From contig NZ_JAGPXL010000009.1 in the NCBI RefSeq assembly GCF_018070565.1, forward strand, positions 124,001-188,000: a stretch of DNA of 64,000 bases, in the 5' to 3' direction. The notes beneath the pieces were generated by a model. That model worked only from the letters and a program-made list of their open reading frames with translations, had not been told where the DNA came from and did not search any database. Source of the DNA: Streptomyces sp. B93 (GTDB lineage: Bacteria > Actinomycetota > Actinomycetes > Streptomycetales > Streptomycetaceae). Each line of letters starts with the position of its first letter. Within the stretch, counting starts at the first letter, position 1. Below are positions 37,207 through 46,451 of the stretch, in pieces. The translations under genes and the position numbers were made by a program.

Positions 37207-39081
37207 TCATCGGACTCTGCTGCGCACGGTCATGAACAGATATGCGCAGAGCAGAGCGGTCAGCGACAACATCAGGGCACCGCCCACAGGTTGGGCGACC
37301 ATCCGCGCGGCAGCCGCCACATACCGCTCACCGCCGAAGGGCCACTGCGACAGCAACACCTCACGCAACCGCATCGGCCACCCCGTCGCGGCCCGCACGG
37401 ACGGCCCTTCCAGCAGTCGCTGCACGAGCGGTACGACGAGGACCGGGACACAGACCACCGCCGCCAGCCCGGCGGTCGTGGACCGGAAGACCCCGGCCGC
37501 CAGCACCCCGGCCCAGGCGCACCCCACCACGAGCCCGATCCAACTCGCTCCAAGGGGCAGCCAGTCCGCGGGAACCTCGGCCAGCTCCCGTCCGTAGAAC
37601 AGATAGAGCACTTCGGCGTCGCAGCCCACGGTGAGGACGGCCAGGACCAGCGCGGTGGCCGCGGCGACGAGGAGCTTGGCGGCCAGCAGCCCCAGTCGGC
37701 GGGGCACGGTGCCGCGATCCGCCGCCAGCGCGGGGTGGCGGAACTCGTCGCCGAAGGCCAGCGCCCCCAGCAGTCCCGCACCGAGCGCCGCGGGCGGCAG
37801 CGGCAGCTCCCGGGGCCAGGCGGCGAGCAGACGCTCCTGCGGGGTGTGCCCGATCCGCGCGAGGACCAAGGCGGTGACCACGGACACGACCAGCACCGCG
37901 GCGCCAGTGAGGAAGAGGGTGCTGATGCCGGTGGCCCGACGCAGCTCGTAGCGCAACGGCCGCAGCGGGCTGGGCGCGGGGCGGACGGAGATGGGGGGCG
38001 GGAGGGATGTGGATGCGGCGAGGGGTGTGAGGGGGGTGGGGCGCTGGGGGTTGTGGGGCTCTTGTTGCGCCGGAGGTTCCTGTGGCTGTTCCTGGTCTTG
38101 AGCCTCTTCCTGCTGTTCGTGTTCCTGTCGCGCTGGCGGCTCTTGAGGCTGAGGGGCTTCAGGGGACTGCCGTTGGGTATCGGTCGAGGCGCTCACTCCC
38201 GCTCCGGGCCCCATGTCTCCCGTCTCGTCGGCGAGTTGATGTACGAGAACGCCGTGCCGGAACGCGGTCTCGCCGACGTCGGCGCAGCTACTGCCGTACA
38301 CCGAGAGGCGATTGCCGCCCTCCCGTACGACCTCGACCGACCGGTGCGCGGTGCGGGCTTCCTTCGTGAGCAGGGCGGCGAGGCGGGCCGCGTGGGGGCT
38401 GCGCACGGCGACCCGGGGGCGCAGCCGGGTGCGGGCGAAGTCGGCGGCGTGCTGGTCGGCGACGAGTCGGCCCCGGTCCAGCGTCACGACCCGGTCGGCG
38501 GTGCGAGCGGCCTCCTTCGGGTCGGCGGTGGTGAGCAGGACCGTGCCGCCCTGTGCGGCGTGTGCGCGGAGCGTGCCGTACAGCCAGTGGCTCTCGCGTG
38601 TGGTGAGACCTTCGGCCGGTTCGTCGAGGACGAGCGTGTGCGGGTCGGCCAGCAGCGCGCAGGCGAGACCGAGGCGGCGGTCCATTCCTAGCGAGAGTGT
38701 GCCGATCCGCTCGTCGCGCAGGCTGACCAGGCCGACGACCTCCAGCACCTCGTCGGCACGCCGGACCGGAACTCCCGCGGCGGCGCACAGCATTCGCAGA
38801 TGGCCCCGGACGGTGCGGGCCGGATGGCCCGGCACATCGCCGAGCAGGACGCCGACTTCGCGCGACGGGTGGGCGATGCGGTGCAGCGGGCGGCCTCTGA
38901 AGTAGGTGACTCCACGGCCCTGTTGCAGCTCGAGCATCAGCCGCAGCGCCGTCGTCTTGCCCGCGTCGGCCGCTCCGAGCAGCGCGGTCACCTGGCCCGC
39001 GTGCGCCTCGAAGGAGACGTCGTCGACGGCGGGGGCAAGGCCCTTGCGGGGGTTGCTGGTCAGTCCGAAGGCCTGGATCAC
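37207..39081 (-). CDS. ABC transporter ATP-binding protein fused to a permease domain
   Basis: A 624-residue fusion. The ATPase half (1-215) has Walker A GAADAGKTT (36-44), a signature written LSLGM (129-133) and Walker B LVLDE (150-154). The switch histidine is absent (Ala186 in LLTTADPKEA) and the Q-loop reads LLGDVPGH. A Gln/Glu/Pro-rich linker (about 310-365) leads to a permease half with about six helices (about 395-620). It belongs to the antibiotic-resistance-like BcrA/Drr type branch. The substrate is unknown. The GTG start has no strong ribosome-binding site. It is next to whiH and may function as a homodimer; weak or absent ATPase activity is possible. Confidence 0.85.
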   Translation of the reverse strand: MIQAFGLTSNPRKGLAPAVDDVSFEAHAGQVTALLGAADAGKTTALRLMLELQQGRGVTYFRGRPLHRIAHPSREVGVLLGDVPGHPARTVRGHLRMLCAAAGVPVRRADEVLEVVGLVSLRDERIGTLSLGMDRRLGLACALLADPHTLVLDEPAEGLTTRESHWLYGTLRAHAAQGGTVLLTTADPKEAARTADRVVTLDRGRLVADQHAADFARTRLRPRVAVRSPHAARLAALLTKEARTAHRSVEVVREGGNRLSVYGSSCADVGETAFRHGVLVHQLADETGDMGPGAGVSASTDTQRQSPEAPQPQEPPARQEHEQQEEAQDQEQPQEPPAQQEPHNPQRPTPLTPLAASTSLPPPISVRPAPSPLRPLRYELRRATGISTLFLTGAAVLVVSVVTALVLARIGHTPQERLLAAWPRELPLPPAALGAGLLGALAFGDEFRHPALAADRGTVPRRLGLLAAKLLVAAATALVLAVLTVGCDAEVLYLFYGRELAEVPADWLPLGASWIGLVVGCAWAGVLAAGVFRSTTAGLAAVVCVPVLVVPLVQRLLEGPSVRAATGWPMRLREVLLSQWPFGGERYVAAAARMVAQPVGGALMLSLTALLCAYLFMTVRSRVR

Positions 39082-39178
39082 TCACAGCAAGATAGCGCCC
39101 TATGTCCGGTTTTTCGGGCACCGTGACCTCGCTCCCCGAGCCGGGGTGGCGGGTGACGGGTCGGTCCGGCGGGCGGTG

Positions 39179-39937
39179 CTACACCTCGGGCCGCAGCATC
39201 GGGGGATTGAGCAGTGTGGCCCCACCTGCCCGGAACAGCTGGGCGGGACGGCCGCCCTGGCGTGTGGTCGTGCCGCCGGTGGGGACGAGGAAGCCCGGGG
39301 TGCCGGTGACCTTGCGATGGAAATTCCGCGGGTCGAGCGCCACGCCCCACACCGCCTCGTAGACGCGGCGCAGCTCGCCCACAGTGAACTCGGGCGGGCA
39401 GAACGCGGTGGCGAGGGACGAGTACTCGATCTTGGAGCGGGCGCGCTCCACCCCGTCCGCGAGGATCTGGCCGTGGTCGAAGGCGAGCGGGGCGAGGGTT
39501 TCGCCGTCGCGTCCGTATCCGGCCTGCTGCAACAGTTCCTCGACCGGTGCCCAGCGCGCGTTGCTGGCGTCGCCTCCGGCGCGGGGTGCGGGCAGGTCGG
39601 GGGCGAGCGCCAGGTGGGCGACGCTGACCACCCGCATCCTGGGGTCGCGCTTGGGGTCACCGTAGGTCGCGAGCTGTTCCAGATGTGCGCCGTTGTCCTG
39701 GGCGGGGACGGCGGGGTCATGGACCCGCAGACCGGTCTCCTCGGCCAGCTCACGCGCGGCGGCCTGCGCCAGGTCCTCGTCGGCCCGTACGAAGCCGCCG
39801 GGCAGTGCCCAACGCCCCTGGAACGGGGGCTCGCCCCGGCGTACCGCCATCGCGCAGAGGGCGTGGCGTCGCACGGTCAGCACGACCAGGTCCACGGTGA
39901 CGGCGAAGGGCGGAAAGGCTGACGGGTCGTAGGGCAT
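39179..39937 (-). CDS. Nudix hydrolase with C-terminal winged-helix domain (NrtR-like)
   Basis: A 252-residue protein. The Nudix box GGFVRADEDLAQAAARELAEETGL is intact in its key residues (G-x5-E-x7-REx2EExG pattern), so hydrolase activity is possible. The C-terminal 90 residues (about 160-250) resemble the winged helix of NrtR-type regulators (EFTVGELRRVYEAVWG, then NFHRKV). NrtR proteins bind ADP-ribose and repress NAD-synthesis genes; other members are ADP-ribose pyrophosphatases. No NAD gene is adjacent. It faces the glycogen-debranching-like gene's 3' end. Confidence 0.86.
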   Translation of the reverse strand: MPYDPSAFPPFAVTVDLVVLTVRRHALCAMAVRRGEPPFQGRWALPGGFVRADEDLAQAAARELAEETGLRVHDPAVPAQDNGAHLEQLATYGDPKRDPRMRVVSVAHLALAPDLPAPRAGGDASNARWAPVEELLQQAGYGRDGETLAPLAFDHGQILADGVERARSKIEYSSLATAFCPPEFTVGELRRVYEAVWGVALDPRNFHRKVTGTPGFLVPTGGTTTRQGGRPAQLFRAGGATLLNPPMLRPEV

Positions 39938-40090
39938 GTGGCGATCATAGTCGTCTGCCTGACGATAAACACTCCCTTCATCAGCCGCATCAATGGCCGG
40001 TCCACCGCGTTTCGACCGGGCCGCACGGTTCGCTCCCGTTGGTCGTGCGCTGTGCCCGTCCTACGAGGTCGTCGGGTGCCCCGCGGAGGG

Positions 40091-42199
40091 TCATACGCCG
40101 AGTTGCAGTCCGTCCGCCGCCTCCTCGACCATGGCGAGGCCGAGTCGGCTGACGCGCACGGAGAAGGGCGCGCCCGCGACTCTCAGTCCCCGCAGTCCGA
40201 TCTCGCCGAGGGGTGCGCTGCGCAGGGGCCGCAGTGTGACGGTGCCGGACGGGGCATCGGGGCGGATACCCGCCAGGGACGTCAGCAACAGGATCCCGGC
40301 GGCCGCGGAGGTCGCGGCCGGTCGGCAGGCCGCCGGGTGGGGCAGGGGGGCACTGCCGTCGGTGCGCCGCTCCCCCGCGTACATCTCGGGCAGCCGGTAC
40401 TCGAACGCCTCGGCCGCCGCGAGGACGCCCCGCAGCAGTCCGCCGGCCTCCTTCTCGTATCCCGCCACCGCCAGGCCCGCCACGGCGGTCGCCGTCTCCC
40501 GCACCCGTACGGCCCCGGCGCGGTGGCCGAGCGGGTTGTACGCCGCTTCCCGCACCCCCAGTCCGCGCAGTCCCCAGCCGGAGTCCATGGCCGGGCTGCC
40601 GAGCAGCCGGGCGAGTTGTTCGCACTGCACGGCGTCGAGCAGCCCCGGCGCGTACGTGCCACCCCCGAGCAGGCCGGTGTCGAGGAGGTGGGCGGCGGCC
40701 GAGCCGAGCTGGGGCAGCGGGCGGCCGTCGGGTGCGCGGGCGGCGGCGGGCCGTCCGCCTCCCGGTGTGTCGATCCAGAAGTCCTTCCGGAACGCCGCCC
40801 GTAACGCTCGGGCCCACTGCCGTAGTCCGGCGGCGCCGGGTCTGCCGCAGGCGTCGAGCAGATCGGCTCCGAGCAGGGCGGCCCGGTGGGCGTGTGCCTG
40901 TGTTTCGCAGCGGGCGTGGCCGCCCGGCCTTGGATCGCACAAGTACACACCCTCGCCCACGCTGCTCCGCAGCCAGTCCAGACAGCGTTCGGCCGCGGGC
41001 AGCAGTTCCTCGGTCTCGGTGTCGGGCAGGCCCCAGCGGCGGGCCTCTGCGAGGAGCGCGGGGAACAGCAGGGTGGCTTCCGTCCCCGTGCAGCCCGGTG
41101 GCAGCTGGGGGCCCGTGTCGCGGTGCGGCCCGGGGATCATGCCGGACTGGGGGCCGGGGCCCGTGCGTTGGCTGCGGGCCAGGGTGCGCAGGGTGCCTGC
41201 GGCGAGGCGGGTACCGAGGGGCAGGGCCATCCGGGCCGCCGCGAGCGCCTCGGCCGGGGCCAGGCCGCAGCGCCAGGGTGCTCCGGCGGCGAGGTGGGTG
41301 TCGGCGGGGTGCGCGGGGTAGCGGACCAGCAGTCCCTGGAGGTCCGCGATACCGGCGCGCATCAGCGCTTCGGCGCGGTGGTCGTCGCCCGTCACCCGGG
41401 CCGCAGCGAGGGGACTGGTGGCCGTCTGTCCGGCCGCCCGGAGGGGCCCCGCGCCTTCCGGGCGCACTCTGAGTTCGACGCTGGCACTGCCGTGCGGGGG
41501 CAGTTCGAACTCCCAGCGCAGCAGTCCGGCGGAGGCCAGCGCGTCGGTGGGCGGTGGGTCGGCGGTGACCGATGCCGCGCCTGTGGGGCAGGACCAGCGC
41601 AGGCCGGAGTCATGGACGCTGGCGGGCAGTTCGGGCCCCGCGCCGCCGGACGCGATGGCGCCCAGGAGTGCCAGGTCCGTGCCGAGGGCGACCTCGACGG
41701 GCAGCCGTAGCGGGCGGTTGGCGGCGCTGTGCAGGGTGATCCGTTCGGTGCCGTCGGCGTGCCGGTTCCGTTCGACGAGGAGGTCCGGGTCCGGTCCGGT
41801 GTGCGGCGAGGCTCGCACGGTGCCCACGAAGCGGGCTCGATCGGCTCCGGCCATCCGGGCCTGCACGGCGAGCGGTTCCCGTCCGGCCACTCGGAGCCGG
41901 CAGCGGGAGAGCACTCGGCGTCCGGCCCGGTAGAAGCCTTCGAGTCCCCGGCCGGTCAGCTGCCCGTGCTCGGCGGACACCGCCAGTCCCGGGAGGGCGA
42001 CACAGATGAGGGCGTTGTGCGCGGGGGGCAGCTCGACGGTCGGGGGTGGGCCCGTGCGGGGGTTCCGTCCGGGTGTGGCCCCGGCCTTGGCTGGTGTCGG
42101 GAGACTGTCCTCCTTCAGCGCATGGATCGTCCTCTTGCCGCCCTGGGGATGTGATGTGCGGTCGTCGTCGGCGGCGGAGGGCGGAGTCGGCTGGTGCAT
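40091..42199 (-). CDS. Glycogen-debranching-enzyme-like protein with a TTA codon
   Basis: A 702-residue protein with an N-terminal bacterial debranching-type beta domain (about 50-330) and an (alpha/alpha)6 catalytic-like domain (about 340-690). In the usual amylo-1,6-glucosidase active stretch this protein reads GMIPGPHRDTG and GCTGTEATLLF, where a D-A-T is normally seen, so catalysis is uncertain. I chose the ATG at 42199 because AGAGGAA lies eight bases upstream. Leu466 is encoded by TTA (40802-40804 on the minus strand), the rare codon read only by the bldA tRNA, implying developmental control. Expected role: trimming glycogen branches, possibly during sporulation. Confidence 0.82.
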   Translation of the reverse strand: MHQPTPPSAADDDRTSHPQGGKRTIHALKEDSLPTPAKAGATPGRNPRTGPPPTVELPPAHNALICVALPGLAVSAEHGQLTGRGLEGFYRAGRRVLSRCRLRVAGREPLAVQARMAGADRARFVGTVRASPHTGPDPDLLVERNRHADGTERITLHSAANRPLRLPVEVALGTDLALLGAIASGGAGPELPASVHDSGLRWSCPTGAASVTADPPPTDALASAGLLRWEFELPPHGSASVELRVRPEGAGPLRAAGQTATSPLAAARVTGDDHRAEALMRAGIADLQGLLVRYPAHPADTHLAAGAPWRCGLAPAEALAAARMALPLGTRLAAGTLRTLARSQRTGPGPQSGMIPGPHRDTGPQLPPGCTGTEATLLFPALLAEARRWGLPDTETEELLPAAERCLDWLRSSVGEGVYLCDPRPGGHARCETQAHAHRAALLGADLLDACGRPGAAGLRQWARALRAAFRKDFWIDTPGGGRPAAARAPDGRPLPQLGSAAAHLLDTGLLGGGTYAPGLLDAVQCEQLARLLGSPAMDSGWGLRGLGVREAAYNPLGHRAGAVRVRETATAVAGLAVAGYEKEAGGLLRGVLAAAEAFEYRLPEMYAGERRTDGSAPLPHPAACRPAATSAAAGILLLTSLAGIRPDAPSGTVTLRPLRSAPLGEIGLRGLRVAGAPFSVRVSRLGLAMVEEAADGLQLGV

Positions 42200-42462
42200 C
42201 GGGCGGCTTCCTCTGCGCTCTGTGTGCCTCGGAGGTGCTGGGCGCCTGGCGGGGGCTCCGGGAGGACATGGAGGGTGCGACGGGCGGCCCTGCGCGGGCG
42301 TTCCACCACTCAGGTGAACGGAACCGCGCTCGTCCAGGTCACGGCCGCGCCACTCCACACCCGACGAATCGCGGCCCAGCGCCGCCCCGTCCTCGCGCGC
42401 GTCCCCACCTGTGTCCTCTCCCAGCGGCTCCGTCCGACGGGGAACGCGGAGGCCGGATGCGA

Positions 42463-43875
42463 TCATGCTTCCCCCTCGGTGCCGCCGTTCACCGGCGTCC
42501 CGTCTCCGGTACGGCTGCCGCGACGCTGCCGGGCCGACCGGAGCACCGAGGCATGGGGCCGGGTCCTTCCGGTGCGGGTGTCGGACGGCCTGGTGCGTCC
42601 GGCCCGGCCGCCGCCCGGGCGGGTGTCTCCTCCCGGCGGCTGTGGGCCTGGGGCGGTGGAACTCGGCCCTGACGCGACGTCTCCGGGCCGGGCCCGCCGC
42701 GCGGAGGCCGCCTCCGGTGCCTCGTCGGTGGTGACGTCCCGGTCTTCTCGTTCGGCGCGCAGGCAGCGTCGTACCGATTCCGGGTCGAGGCCCTCGTTGA
42801 CCGCCTGGTGGAGAAGCCGGGCGAAGAGGTAGTCGGGGTCGGCGCCCAGGGCCATGGCGAGGGCCTCGCGTGCCTCGATGTCGTCGCCGGTGGACCAGGC
42901 GACCCAGCCGGCCAGGGTGAGCGGCGCGGCGGCGTGCTCGGTGTAGGAGCCGACGCAGCGCCGGGCCAGGGCCCGCCAGAGGCGCATCGCGGGACCGGCC
43001 TCGTCTCCCTCCATCCACTCGGCGGCGCGGTCGCGGGTCGTACGGTCCTGGAGTCCGAGGATCAGGGTCGCGGCTTCGTCGTGGCTGATCAGTTCGTCGT
43101 CACGGAGGTCTGCCTGCGGGGTGCCGGAGACCGGCGGTGCCGCGGCGAGGCGGGCCATGAGCCGCGCCGCCAGTTCCAGGGTCTCCTCCGCGACCCGCTC
43201 ACGGCTCGTCTCGTCGAGGATCCTCCGCACCAGGGTGAGGCCCGCGGTGTCGAGCGCGGCCTCCTGTGCCGGGACGAGGGCGGTCTCCCGGGGCAGCAGC
43301 CGGGCGCGCAGCTCCCGGAGGGTGCCCCGCACCTGGAGTCCGGCGTAGGTGGCTGCCGCGGCCAGCACGGAGGTGCCGGGCAGGCCCATCGGTGCTCCCT
43401 CGGGCGGGCAACAGCCCTCGATCTCGCAGCAGTACGACCAGAAGCGGGTGTCGGAGATGCAGAGGGCGTCGATCACGGGGACGTCGAGGTGGCCGCACTC
43501 GATGCGGAGCTGGTGAATGAGTGGCCGCAGTCGCTCCATGACCTGGCGGCCCGTTTCGCCGGGCGAGGGTTCCTGGCAGACGTAGGCGACCATCTGCTCG
43601 GGGCGTGTGCCCCTGCGCTCGCTGCCCTTCACCAGGCCGTGCGCCAGTTGCCTCACCACGGACGGCCAGTCGTCGGGGTTGGTCGGGATGCCGAGGCGGG
43701 CCCGGCCACCGAACCGGCCGCGTCCGCCCTGGTCGTGGAGGGCGACCAGCACGATGCTGTCCTCGGGACGGTACCCGAGCAGGTAGGGCAGGGCGTCGGC
43801 CAGCTCGGCCGGGGTGCGCAGGGTGATCTGGTGGGGGGCGAGGTCGCCGTCGTAGGCACTGTCGTGATGTGTCAT
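42463..43875 (-). CDS. DUF4192 family protein
   Basis: A 470-residue actinobacterial protein of unknown function. The DUF4192 region covers about 10-340 and starts with the conserved ITLRTPAELADALPYLLGYRPEDSI-type segment. It has a cysteine-rich stretch FWSYCCEIEGCCPPEG (about 145-160) that could bind metal. The last 90 residues are Arg/Thr/Pro-rich with a near-duplicate (AGRTRPSDTRTGRTRP). There is no signal peptide or membrane helix. It is between RecQ and the debranching-like gene, on the same strand; DUF4192 genes commonly neighbour RecQ in Streptomyces. Confidence 0.87.
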   Translation of the reverse strand: MTHHDSAYDGDLAPHQITLRTPAELADALPYLLGYRPEDSIVLVALHDQGGRGRFGGRARLGIPTNPDDWPSVVRQLAHGLVKGSERRGTRPEQMVAYVCQEPSPGETGRQVMERLRPLIHQLRIECGHLDVPVIDALCISDTRFWSYCCEIEGCCPPEGAPMGLPGTSVLAAAATYAGLQVRGTLRELRARLLPRETALVPAQEAALDTAGLTLVRRILDETSRERVAEETLELAARLMARLAAAPPVSGTPQADLRDDELISHDEAATLILGLQDRTTRDRAAEWMEGDEAGPAMRLWRALARRCVGSYTEHAAAPLTLAGWVAWSTGDDIEAREALAMALGADPDYLFARLLHQAVNEGLDPESVRRCLRAEREDRDVTTDEAPEAASARRARPGDVASGPSSTAPGPQPPGGDTRPGGGRAGRTRPSDTRTGRTRPHASVLRSARQRRGSRTGDGTPVNGGTEGEA

Positions 43876-44012
43876 GCGTCGACGATCTCGCGGACTACAA
43901 GGTTCCGCTTGGGTCTGTGGATAACTCCGATCAGGGACGCGTCAGGACGCGTCGATCGAGGTCCGACGCCACGAATCGGGAGAACGGGTGATGAGTTCTC
44001 GGGCCCGAGAGA

Positions 44013-46172
44013 TCAGCCCGCCGACGCCAGGACCAGCGGAAGCACCTCCTTGCCCCCTGCCCGGCGGAGGAGGCGGGCGGCGACGGCGAGCGTCCAGCCG
44101 GAGTCGGTGTAGTCGTCCACGAGCAGCACGGGGCCCTCGGCGGTCCTCAGCGCGTCTGCCAGTTCGCCGGAGACGGTGAAGGCACTGGACAGCGCCCTGA
44201 CGCGCTGGGCTGAGTTGCTGCGGCGTGCCGTGTGCGCGCCGTCCGGCCCCGTGTACGTCAAAGTGCCCAGGAAGGGGAGGCGGCCGACGCTCGCGATGCC
44301 CTGGGCGAGGGAGCCGACCAGTTGCGGACGGGTCAGGGACGGCACGGAGACGACGCCCACCGGCCGGGCGGAGGCGTCCGGGGCGTTCGACGCCCAGCCA
44401 CCCGGGGAGCGCGCCCAGTCGGCGAGGACCGCCACCGCCGCCCTGAGGACGTCGTCCGGGACGGGCCCGTCGGACGCGTTCTCGGCCAGCAGGGGGCGTA
44501 GCCGGTTGCCCCAGCCGATGTCCGAGAGGCGTCCCAGGGCCCGGCCGGTGGAGCACTGTTCCTTGGCGGGGATACGGCCCTTGAGTTCGATGCCCAGTGC
44601 GGGCAGCCCCGTGGGCCACATCCGGCGCGGCTCGACCTCCACGCCCGGCCGGTCCAGCTCCTTCACCGCGCCCGTGAGCGTCTCCGCCGAGACCGAGGGA
44701 TCGGCCCAGGCTCCGGCGCAGTTGTCGCAGCGTCCGCAGGGAGCGGCCCCTTCGTCGTCCAGTTGCCGCCGCAGGAACTCCATCCGGCACGCGTCCGTGC
44801 TCACGTAGTCGCGCATGGCCTGCTGCTCGGCGGTGCGCTGGCGGGCCACCCACGCGTACCGTTCGGCGTCGTAGACCCACTGCTGGCCGGTGGAGATCCA
44901 GCCGCCCTTCACGCGCTTGACCGCGCCGTCCACGTCGAGCACCTTGAGCATGGTCTCCAGGCGGGTGCGCCGCAGGTCGACCAGGGCCTCCAGGGCGGGC
45001 ACGGACAGCGGGCGGCCAGCGTCGGCGAGCGCCGCGAGGGTCTGGCGTACCTGTGCCTCGGGCGGGAAGGCCGTGTCGGCGAAGTAGCGCCAGATGGCCT
45101 CGTCCTCCTTGCCCGGCAGCAGCAGCACGTCGGCGTGCGCCACGCCGCGGCCCGCGCGCCCCACCTGCTGGTAATAGGCGATCGGTGAGGACGGCGAGCC
45201 GAGGTGCACCACGAAGCCCAGGTCTGGCTTGTCGAAGCCCATGCCGAGCGCCGAGGTGGCCACCAGTGCCTTGACCCGGTTCTCCAGCAGGTCCGCCTCG
45301 GCCTGGAGCCGGTCGGCGTTCTCCGTGCGCCCCGTGTACGAGGCCACCGGGAAGCCGCGCTGCCGCAGGAAGGCGGTGGCCTCCTCCGCCGCGGCCACCG
45401 TCAGCGCGTAGACGATCCCGGAGCCCGGCAACTCGTCCAGGTGCTCGGCGAGCCAGGCCAGACGGTGAGCGGCGTCCGGCAGCCGGACCACGCCCAGCCG
45501 CAGGCTCTCCCGGTCGAGCGGCCCGCGCAGCACCAACGCCTCCCCCGCGCCCGTGCCCAGTTGCTCGGCGACGTCGGCGGTCACGCGCGCGTTGGCCGTC
45601 GCCGTGGTCGCCAGCACCGGCACGCCGGGGGCCAGCTCGGCGAGCATCGCCCGCAGCCTCCGGTAGTCGGGCCGGAAGTCATGTCCCCAGTCGGAGATGC
45701 AGTGCGCCTCGTCGACCACCAGCAGGCCGGTGGTGGCCGCGAGCCTGGGCAGCAAGTGCTCGCGGAAGTCGACGGAATTGAGCCGCTCCGGGCTCACCAG
45801 GAGGACGTCGGTCTCACCCCGCTCGACCTCCTGGTGGATGGTGTCCCACTCCTCCGGATTGGCGGAGTTGATGGTGCGCGCGTTGATCCCGGCCCGCGCC
45901 GCCGACTCGACCTGGTTGCGCATGAGCGCCAGCAGGGGCGAGACGATCACCGTCGGTCCCGACCCCCTGCGCCGCAGCAGGGCGGTGGCGACGAAGTACA
46001 CCGCCGACTTGCCCCAGCCGGTGCGCTGGACCACCAGGGCGCGTCGGCGCTCCCGCACCAGGGCCGCCACGGCCTGCCACTGGTCCTCCCGCAACCGCGC
46101 CGGACCTCCAGGGTCCCCGACCAGCTCGGCGAGGATGGCGTCGGCTTCGGCCCGTAGCTCCAGATCGTCCAT
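44013..46172 (-). CDS. recQ: RecQ-family DNA helicase with C-terminal phosphoribosyltransferase-like domain
   Basis: A 719-residue superfamily 2 helicase. Walker A is TGWGKS (51-56), then DEAHCISDWGHDFRPDY, TATAN, and motif VI QQVGRAGRG. A four-cysteine zinc site lies in CRMEFLRRQL...CGRCDNCAGA (about 475-500), but there is no HRDC domain. Instead the last 150 residues end in GPVLLVDDYTDSGWTL, the PRPP-loop pattern of type I phosphoribosyltransferases (ComF-like). RecQ acts in recombination and restart of replication. The ATG at 46172 has only GGGG upstream. It is divergent from an uncharacterised gene, with a 279-base gap. Confidence 0.92.
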   Translation of the reverse strand: MDDLELRAEADAILAELVGDPGGPARLREDQWQAVAALVRERRRALVVQRTGWGKSAVYFVATALLRRRGSGPTVIVSPLLALMRNQVESAARAGINARTINSANPEEWDTIHQEVERGETDVLLVSPERLNSVDFREHLLPRLAATTGLLVVDEAHCISDWGHDFRPDYRRLRAMLAELAPGVPVLATTATANARVTADVAEQLGTGAGEALVLRGPLDRESLRLGVVRLPDAAHRLAWLAEHLDELPGSGIVYALTVAAAEEATAFLRQRGFPVASYTGRTENADRLQAEADLLENRVKALVATSALGMGFDKPDLGFVVHLGSPSSPIAYYQQVGRAGRGVAHADVLLLPGKEDEAIWRYFADTAFPPEAQVRQTLAALADAGRPLSVPALEALVDLRRTRLETMLKVLDVDGAVKRVKGGWISTGQQWVYDAERYAWVARQRTAEQQAMRDYVSTDACRMEFLRRQLDDEGAAPCGRCDNCAGAWADPSVSAETLTGAVKELDRPGVEVEPRRMWPTGLPALGIELKGRIPAKEQCSTGRALGRLSDIGWGNRLRPLLAENASDGPVPDDVLRAAVAVLADWARSPGGWASNAPDASARPVGVVSVPSLTRPQLVGSLAQGIASVGRLPFLGTLTYTGPDGAHTARRSNSAQRVRALSSAFTVSGELADALRTAEGPVLLVDDYTDSGWTLAVAARLLRRAGGKEVLPLVLASAG

Positions 46173-46451
46173 GTCCCCATGCAACCCGATGACACTGACA
46201 ATCGGCCACCTCGACGGTGATCGACTCCGACGCGTCGCCCGCCGCTCCAGCGGGTAGGGATATAAGCCACTCAACACCCCATAAGGATCGGTGACCTCAA
46301 TTGCTCGTTGCCGCATCCCAGTTCGACAGGAAGAATTGAAGTCCGCTCCCCGCACGGCTCGGCACCGTGATCCGGCAGAGCCTCGCTGCGGTGTGCGTTC
46401 CCCCGATTCCCATGACGCCCGCAGTGTGGGCGCGTAGCCGAAGGGAGGATC

